Assembly: GCA_018067265.1 (NCBI GenBank)
Contig: JAGPUY010000373.1
Location: 1 to 11,445 of the forward strand
Length of the DNA stretch: 11,445 bases
Direction: 5' to 3'
Source of the DNA: Oceanihabitans sp.
GTDB taxonomy: Bacteria; Bacteroidota; Bacteroidia; Flavobacteriales; Flavobacteriaceae
Shown here: positions 6,023-11,445 of the stretch, piece after piece
How positions within the stretch are numbered: the first letter of the stretch is position 1
Layout of the letters: each line of letters starts with the position of its first letter
The notes under the pieces: model-generated
The model's input: only the letters and a program-made list of their open reading frames with translations
Told to the model about the DNA's origin: nothing
Database searches by the model: none
Made by a program: the position numbers and the translations under genes

Positions 6023-6070
6023 CGGTCAATTTGTTCTCTTTATTGCTTTATTAGTTTATTCTATGCCTTT

Positions 6071-6150
6071 TCTTTTTGGCGCATAAACCAGGCTTTCACT
6101 ACTCGCTCTCTGCGAGGAGCTCAAACAAACCGTTCTATCCTTTGCGCAAG
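6071..6150. repeat. Hairpin-bearing intergenic repeat upstream of trxA
   Basis: GCGCA (6079-6083) and TGCGC (6143-6147) bracket the element, and CTCGC (6102-6106) / GCGAG (6112-6116) forms a central 5-bp hairpin. GC content rises visibly over the AT-rich surroundings. The sequence pattern GGCTTTCACT, a short GC hairpin, AGCTCAAACAAACCGTTC, then a TCC..TTGCGCAA end recalls, from memory, interspersed elements between flavobacterial genes. The rest of this 309-bp gap (5948-6256) shows only the weak promoter candidate and no gene. Confidence 0.45.
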
Positions 6151-6256
6151 TTCGAATTCCCTTCATCTTCTTTACTCAAATTCTAGATCCAAAATATACG
6201 CAGGTATATAATGGATTCCCTTATCGAAGTGCAAAATAACAAACTAAAATAGCTTT

Positions 6257-9200
6257 CTAATTCAACTTATAATACACTTGCTGATTGTCTAATTCGCTCA
6301 ACAATTCTTGACTTACTTTTACTTTTTGTTTTCGACTAATCATTGGCAACTTTATTTGATCGGCATTGTCATAAACCACAAAATTTAAAGCTTGATTTCC
6401 AGGATGCATTTGTAACAATTCCTTTAATTTCATGATTTTTTCGGCTTCTAATTCTTTTATATTTAATTGAATAGAAAGCTTTTTCGCATAGGTTTCCATA
6501 ACATCATGCAGCAGCTGAAAACTATTAAACTGCATTCTAGGATCACTTTTCTTTCCGGTATCTTTATTTACCCAACCTTCACGAATAAAGATCTTAACAT
6601 ACACAAAATTGTTTTGCATTAAAAAGTGTCTAAATTTCAGATACTCCTCACCAAACATTCGGAACTCAAAACTATCGGTATAATCTTCAATAGTAAACAT
6701 CGCCCAACCTTTACCCTGTTTACTTACTCTATGTTGTATATCTCTAACAACGCCACCAAAGGTAAGTTCTCTATTGACATAGGTATTTAAATCATTAAAT
6801 AACGAAATATTAGCATTACAGAAGGTTTTCATTTCGGTTTTAAAATCGTCTAAAGGATGTCCTGAAATATAAACACCAACAACCTCTCTTTCTTGGGCTA
6901 GTTTCTCCATGGTTCCCCATTCTTCACAAGGCGGAACTTCGGGTTCTGCAATTTGCACATCACTTGCTGCACCAAATAAACTTACTTGTGCAGAGTTTTC
7001 ATTTTCTTGGTGTTTGGCTCCATATTTCACTGCTTTTTCTAAAAAGGTAATCCCGTCCCCGTCATCATGAAAATACTGCGCTCTGTGTGTATCTCCAAAA
7101 CCATCGAATCCTCCAGCTAGCGCTAAGTTTTCGAAAGCTCTTTTATTTGCGGCACGTAAATCGATTCTTTTTGCTAAATCGAAAATAGATTTATATGGTT
7201 CTTTTTCTCTGTTATTTACAATAGTTTTTACGGCGCCATGACCAACACCTTTAATTGCTCCCATTCCGAAACGAACGGCATAATCTTGGTTTACCGAAAA
7301 CTTATAGAAACTTTCATTGACATCTGGACCAAGTACGTTTAATTTCATACGCTTACATTCTTCCATAAAGAAGGTAACCGATTTAATATCGTTCATATTA
7401 TTAGAAAGCACTGCTGCCATATACTCTGCAGGATAGTGTGCTTTTAAATAGGCCGTTTGGTAGGCAATCCATGCATAACATGTAGAGTGCGATTTATTAA
7501 AGGCGTAACTCGCAAAGGCTTCCCAATCCTTCCAGATCTTCTCTAGTTTTTTAGCATCATGTCCTTTCGCACTTGCTTGCTCAATAAACTTTGGTTTCAT
7601 TTTATCTAGAACCGCAATTTGCTTTTTCCCCATCGCTTTACGCAGTACATCGGCTTCACCCTTGGTGAAATCTGCTAGCTTTTGAGAAAGTAGCATTACT
7701 TGCTCTTGGTATACTGTAATTCCGTAGGTTTCTTTAAGATACTCTTCCATCGCCGGAAGGTCATATTCTATCTCTTCATCTCCATGTTTACGTTTTACGA
7801 AACTAGGAATATACTCCATTGGACCAGGACGATACAATGCATTCATGGCAATTAAATCTTCAAAAACCGTTGGCTTTAAATCTTTAAGGTGCTTTTGCAT
7901 TCCTGGTGATTCATATTGAAATACACCAACCGTTTCTCCTCTTTGGAAAAGCGCATAGGTTTTTTCATCATCTAAAGGAAAACTATCTGGATCTAATAGA
8001 ATATCGTGTTTTTGTTTTACAATCTTTACGGTATCTTTTATTAAGGTTAACGTCTTTAAACCTAAGAAATCCATTTTTAGTAGTCCGGCATCTTCTACAA
8101 CCGAGTTATCGAATTGTGTAACATACAAACCAGAATCTTTTGCTACGGAAACCGGAACGAACTTGGTAATATCATCTGGTGTAATAATTACACCACAGGC
8201 GTGAATTCCTGTATTCCGAACCGATCCCTCTAAGGTTCTTGCAAGATTTACGGTTTCGGCTGGTAAATCATCCCCATCCGAAATATTTAAAAGTTCATTT
8301 ACTTTCTCTAAATCTTCCGCACGAAACATGCTTTTCAGCTTCTTTTCGTCTGCAGCAAAAATCTTTCCTAATTTAGACATATTAGGAATTAGCTTGGCTA
8401 TTCTATCGGCATCAAATAAAGGTAAATCTAAAACACGAGCAGTATCTCGAATAGAAGATTTAGCAGCCATCGTACCATAAGTAATAATTTGTGCTACTTG
8501 ATTGCTTCCGTATTTTTCGATGACATAATCCATAACACGACCACGACCTTCATCATCAAAATCGATATCAATATCTGGCATACTCACACGATCCGGATTC
8601 AAGAAACGCTCAAAAAGTAAGTTATACTTTAAGGGATCAATATTGGTAATCTTTAAACAGTATGCTGCAACAGAACCTGCTGCCGAACCACGCCCAGGAC
8701 CTACGGATACATCCATATTTCTGGCTTCGCGGATAAAATCTTCTACAATAAGGAAATATCCAGGATATCCTGTTTTTTCAATTACGCTAAGCTCAAAATC
8801 TAAACGTTCTACAACTTCTTCTGAAAGCTCCTCACCATAGCGCTTTTTAGCACCTTCGTACACTAAATGTCTAAGGAATTTATTTTCTCCACGCTTTCCA
8901 TTATCTGCTTTATCTTCTTCAAAAACAAACGCTTCTGGAATATCGAAGGCAGGCAATAATACATCACGAGCCAATTGAAAAGGCTCAATTTTATCTACAA
9001 CTTCTTGAATATTTGAAATCGCTTCAGGAACATCCTTAAACAACTTTTTCATGGCATCAGGAGACTTGAAATAGTATTCCTGATTTGGCATTCCGTATCG
9101 ATAACCACGTCCTCTACCAATTGGAGTCGCTTGCTTTTCCCCATCTTTTACACACAATAAAATATCGTGTGCATTCGCATCTCCTTTTTTACAATAGTAG

Positions 9201-10642
9201 GTATTATTGGTAGCGACTAGTTTAATATCGTGTTTCTTAGAGAAATTAATCAAAACAGGATTCACTCTATTTTCGTCATCTTGATTATGACGCATTAACT
9301 CTATATATAAATCATCACCAAACAGCTCTTTCCACCATATTAGGGATTCTTCCGCTTGATTTTCTCCAACATTTAAAACCTTACTTGGTACTTCACCATA
9401 AAGATTCCCTGTTAAACAAATTAAATCTTCTCTATATTCTTCTATTAGCTTTTTATCAATTCTTGGTAAATAGTAAAATCCATTTACAAAGGCATGCGAG
9501 GATAGTTTCGCTAGATTGTGATACCCCTTTTTATTTTTAGCAATAAGTACAATTTGATACCCATTATCTTTTCGGCTTTTATCTAAATGATCTTCACAAA
9601 CAAAAAACTCGACACCAATAATAGGCTTCATTTCGTTTAATGTTGCAGGATCCCCTCTTTCTACAGCCTCTGCATTTTTAGCTTTTACACTTTTATTATG
9701 ATTGTTTACCGCTTTTACAAAATGAAAAGCGCCCATCATATTGGCATGATCTGTAAGTGCGACTGCAGACATATTATATTCTGCTGCCGAAGCCACTAAA
9801 TCGGGAACACTTATAGTAGATTGTAAAACCGAAAACTGCGAATGGTTATGCAAATGCATAAAATCTACCGTTTGTAGACTCGCTATATTTTCTTTTATTT
9901 CTTGCGAAGAAAGATCGGTAGCTTGTGCTTTTTGTAATCGTTCATTAATCTTAGCACTTTCGCGCTTCAGATTAATATGTTTTAAACCAATTAGCTGAAT
10001 CGTTTTAGGATTGGCTTCCGAAAAATTCTGAAAATAATCCTCCGGAACATCTAACTGTTCCAGTGTATACTGCTCTCTTCTTATTAGCTCGAAAAAACAA
10101 CGCGTAGTTGCCTCGACATCTGCTGTTGCATTATGCGCTTCCCCAAAAGGAGTATTAAATAAAAACTGATGCAACTCGGTTAAGGTTGGTAATTTAAATT
10201 TACCATATCTACCACCTGGAAGCTCACACAAACTAGCGGTATGCTCGGTACAGGTATCTAAAACAGGAAGTTCTTGTAATGGATTTGCTACGTCACCGCG
10301 AACAAATTCCGCTCCCATAATATTCAGGTCAAACTTTACATTCTGACCAACTACAAACTTTGTTTTACCTAAAGCTACCTTAAACTTTTCTAAAACTTCG
10401 GCTAAAGGCACACCTTGTTCTTGTGCTAATTCTGTAGAAATTCCGTGAATTTTCTCCGCATCATAAGGGATATTAAACCCTTCTGGCTGTACTAAATAAT
10501 CTTGACTTTCGATACAGTTCCCCATAGCATCGTGCAATTGCCATGCTATCTGTATACATCGAGGCCAATTATCTGTATCGGTAATTGGAGCATCCCAACG
10601 TTTGGGTAAACCAGTAGTTTCAGTATCAAAAATTAAGTACAT
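6257..10642 (-). CDS. dnaE: DNA polymerase III alpha subunit with fused DnaQ-type exonuclease
   Basis: This replicative polymerase of 1461 residues is longer than the roughly 1160-residue E. coli DnaE because of an N-terminal proofreading domain. Residues 1-190 are a DEDDh exonuclease with intact catalytic residues: D6 and E8 in DTETTG, D105 in KFDLN, H170 and D175 in HNATAD. Residues 260-500 are the PHP domain (HLHNHSQFS at 263). The polymerase core has GPGRGSAAGS (648-657), metal-binding D690 and D692 in PDIDID, and D858 in KMDFLGL. An HhH region (GMGAIKGVG, 1127-1135), a beta-clamp motif QVSLF (1219-1223) and an OB fold (about 1293-1335) follow. The ATG start gives the usual MYLIFDTETTG. 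No clear promoter precedes it; a terminator of the upstream gene lies 79 bp before the start. Confidence 0.97.
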   Translation of the reverse strand: MYLIFDTETTGLPKRWDAPITDTDNWPRCIQIAWQLHDAMGNCIESQDYLVQPEGFNIPYDAEKIHGISTELAQEQGVPLAEVLEKFKVALGKTKFVVGQNVKFDLNIMGAEFVRGDVANPLQELPVLDTCTEHTASLCELPGGRYGKFKLPTLTELHQFLFNTPFGEAHNATADVEATTRCFFELIRREQYTLEQLDVPEDYFQNFSEANPKTIQLIGLKHINLKRESAKINERLQKAQATDLSSQEIKENIASLQTVDFMHLHNHSQFSVLQSTISVPDLVASAAEYNMSAVALTDHANMMGAFHFVKAVNNHNKSVKAKNAEAVERGDPATLNEMKPIIGVEFFVCEDHLDKSRKDNGYQIVLIAKNKKGYHNLAKLSSHAFVNGFYYLPRIDKKLIEEYREDLICLTGNLYGEVPSKVLNVGENQAEESLIWWKELFGDDLYIELMRHNQDDENRVNPVLINFSKKHDIKLVATNNTYYCKKGDANAHDILLCVKDGEKQATPIGRGRGYRYGMPNQEYYFKSPDAMKKLFKDVPEAISNIQEVVDKIEPFQLARDVLLPAFDIPEAFVFEEDKADNGKRGENKFLRHLVYEGAKKRYGEELSEEVVERLDFELSVIEKTGYPGYFLIVEDFIREARNMDVSVGPGRGSAAGSVAAYCLKITNIDPLKYNLLFERFLNPDRVSMPDIDIDFDDEGRGRVMDYVIEKYGSNQVAQIITYGTMAAKSSIRDTARVLDLPLFDADRIAKLIPNMSKLGKIFAADEKKLKSMFRAEDLEKVNELLNISDGDDLPAETVNLARTLEGSVRNTGIHACGVIITPDDITKFVPVSVAKDSGLYVTQFDNSVVEDAGLLKMDFLGLKTLTLIKDTVKIVKQKHDILLDPDSFPLDDEKTYALFQRGETVGVFQYESPGMQKHLKDLKPTVFEDLIAMNALYRPGPMEYIPSFVKRKHGDEEIEYDLPAMEEYLKETYGITVYQEQVMLLSQKLADFTKGEADVLRKAMGKKQIAVLDKMKPKFIEQASAKGHDAKKLEKIWKDWEAFASYAFNKSHSTCYAWIAYQTAYLKAHYPAEYMAAVLSNNMNDIKSVTFFMEECKRMKLNVLGPDVNESFYKFSVNQDYAVRFGMGAIKGVGHGAVKTIVNNREKEPYKSIFDLAKRIDLRAANKRAFENLALAGGFDGFGDTHRAQYFHDDGDGITFLEKAVKYGAKHQENENSAQVSLFGAASDVQIAEPEVPPCEEWGTMEKLAQEREVVGVYISGHPLDDFKTEMKTFCNANISLFNDLNTYVNRELTFGGVVRDIQHRVSKQGKGWAMFTIEDYTDSFEFRMFGEEYLKFRHFLMQNNFVYVKIFIREGWVNKDTGKKSDPRMQFNSFQLLHDVMETYAKKLSIQLNIKELEAEKIMKLKELLQMHPGNQALNFVVYDNADQIKLPMISRKQKVKVSQELLSELDNQQVYYKLN

Positions 10643-10720
10643 AAAGGTGTTTTCTTATGAATAAAAGAGAACGATAAAATTACGAAAAATTGGCCTTTTA
10701 GTAGCGGAAAGTTATAAACA

Positions 10721-10749
10721 AATAGCGCAACCTAAATGGTTGCGCTATT
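10721..10749 (-). terminator. Terminator of the PA2169-type gene
   Basis: AATAGCGCAACC (10721-10732) pairs perfectly with GGTTGCGCTATT (10738-10749) around a 5-nt loop. On the minus strand the stem is followed by TGTTTATAAC, a moderate U-rich tail. It lies 21 nt past the stop, between this gene and dnaE. Confidence 0.8.
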
Positions 10750-10770
10750 AAAATCTATTTAACTATAGGC

Positions 10771-11223
10771 TTAGGACACTAATTCTTCCTGTACTTTTAC
10801 GTTATTGATTGCCGCCTGTACTGCCTTTTTCTGTTTGTTCAATAAAGAATCAATAGATGGTGGAAATATCATATCTGAACTAATAATTTCATTGTACTCG
10901 GCTAAACTAGCTTTTTCTCCTCGTAGTGCCTCTGCTAAAATAACTTCTTCATCACTAGAAATGAATGTAGATTTTAGTGTCATCCAGTTTCTATGCATCA
11001 CCCCTTTAAAGCTTCCGGAATTTTCAGGGATTTCCCCGTACATTAAAATTTCGGTTCTTAATTCTTTTGCAAAATCGCTTCTTTCTGAAGCTCTACGTTT
11101 AAAGAACATTTTTAAATCTTTACTCGCTACGTTATCCATAGCATTTAAATACCCTTTTTCGGCATCATAATTTTTTACTAATAATTCATTTAATTGGTTT
11201 GAAATTTTTTCTGTGAACTTCAT
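10771..11223 (-). CDS. PA2169-type four-helix-bundle protein (DUF2383)
   Basis: The 150-residue product is all-helical and soluble, with features of the PA2169/DUF2383 ferritin-like bundle: LNELLVKNYDAEKGYLNA (11-28), a central RRASERSDFAKELR helix (43-56), then GSFKGVMHRNWMTLK (70-84), and EALRGEKASLAEYNE (98-112). The biochemical role of the family is unknown; some members accompany stress-response genes. The ATG at 11223 is preferred: a frame opening at TTG (11250) would add nine residues that do not resemble the family start, whereas MKFTEKISNQLNELL does. Sigma70-like promoter boxes lie about 70 nt upstream and a perfect hairpin terminator follows the stop, so it is probably monocistronic. 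Confidence 0.87.
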   Translation of the reverse strand: MKFTEKISNQLNELLVKNYDAEKGYLNAMDNVASKDLKMFFKRRASERSDFAKELRTEILMYGEIPENSGSFKGVMHRNWMTLKSTFISSDEEVILAEALRGEKASLAEYNEIISSDMIFPPSIDSLLNKQKKAVQAAINNVKVQEELVS

Positions 11224-11293
11224 TATATCTTTTACATTTTTAAATCTCAATAGCTTTCTTTATAGATGCGTATTGTTCCACATCTGCAAATAC

Positions 11294-11322
11294 AACATAA
11301 CAAAAAAAGGCACTCATGTCAA
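11294..11322 (-). promoter_or_regulatory. Candidate promoter of the PA2169-type gene
   Basis: On the minus strand TTGACA (11317-11322) and TATGTT (11294-11299) are separated by 17 nt, which is the classical sigma70 layout. The TATGTTG part also approaches the Bacteroidota -7 box in shortened form. It lies about 70 nt before the ATG and just past a strong terminator of the preceding gene. Confidence 0.45.
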
Positions 11323-11363
11323 GGGATTTAACAATGTTTATGAAGGGTTTAAGAGTTTTTAAC

Positions 11364-11401
11364 AAAAAAAAAGCGCATCCCATTGGGATGCGCTTTTTTT
11401 T
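11364..11401. terminator. Strong two-way terminator
   Basis: GCGCATCCC (11373-11381) and GGGATGCGC (11385-11393) form a perfect 9-bp GC-rich stem with a 3-nt loop, flanked by nine A on the left and eight T on the right, so it can stop transcription both ways. It closes the minus-strand gene entering from the right edge. Confidence 0.92.
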
Positions 11402-11413
11402 CTATTAAATCTT

Positions 11414-11445
11414 TTAGTTACAAGTATACCCTGCAGTTTCTAAAG
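11414..11445 (-). CDS. C-terminal end of an unidentified gene
   Basis: Upstream of the two-way terminator a minus-strand frame enters from the right edge and reads LETAGYTCN before a TAA stop at 11414-11416. The placement, 13 nt before the terminator's A/T tract, suggests a genuine gene end. A second frame ends at 11418, so the reading frame is not certain. Nine residues are too few to name a product. Confidence 0.35.
   Translation of the reverse strand, partial: LETAGYTCN

Noticed and set aside
10805..11170. A plus-strand frame of 121 codons
   Set aside because: It lies wholly opposite the PA2169-type gene, whose protein is clearly recognisable; it is an antisense shadow.
10771..11250. TTG start at 11250 for the PA2169-type gene
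   Set aside because: The extra nine residues do not resemble the family start; the ATG at 11223 gives the typical beginning.

Overview
The window looks like chromosomal DNA of a member of the Flavobacteriaceae (Bacteroidota). Four things point there: it is strongly AT-rich by eye; genes lack Shine-Dalgarno leaders; several promoters match the Bacteroidota form TTTG-N19-23-TAnnTTTG; and DnaE carries a fused N-terminal DnaQ-type exonuclease. The genus cannot be told from the sequence alone. Apart from the tail of a DUF456 membrane protein gene at the left edge, every gene reads on the minus strand.

Left part (1-3480): the DUF456 gene end converges on a two-gene signalling operon, a TPR-containing membrane histidine kinase followed 18 nt later by a LuxR/NarL-type response regulator. 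The kinase starts at TTG behind a good -7 element. Downstream of the regulator gene lies a perfect palindrome plus a second 13-bp copy of its left part, 22 bp apart. Upstream of the kinase, behind a two-way terminator, is a 55-codon gene for a small exported protein.

Middle (3480-4350): about 790 bp without a protein gene. It holds two ungapped 113-bp direct repeat copies (96/113 identical, 316 bp apart) full of hairpins, one of which shows a compensatory base-pair change between copies, and a strong hairpin of unknown owner between them. A tRNA-Asp(GTC) follows, with its own textbook promoter and a cUUCGg terminator whose U-tract overlaps the second repeat copy.

Right part (4428-11445): in transcription order come the end of an unidentified gene, a PA2169-type four-helix-bundle protein, dnaE (replicative polymerase with built-in proofreading exonuclease), trxA (thioredoxin) and a DUF58/von Willebrand A protein. 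The gaps around trxA hold composite, hairpin-rich sequences resembling repeats scattered between flavobacterial genes. Housekeeping functions dominate. The less explained parts are the repeat pair beside the tRNA, the palindromic site near the two-component genes, the small exported protein, and the decayed PHP metal site inside the exonuclease-DnaE fusion.
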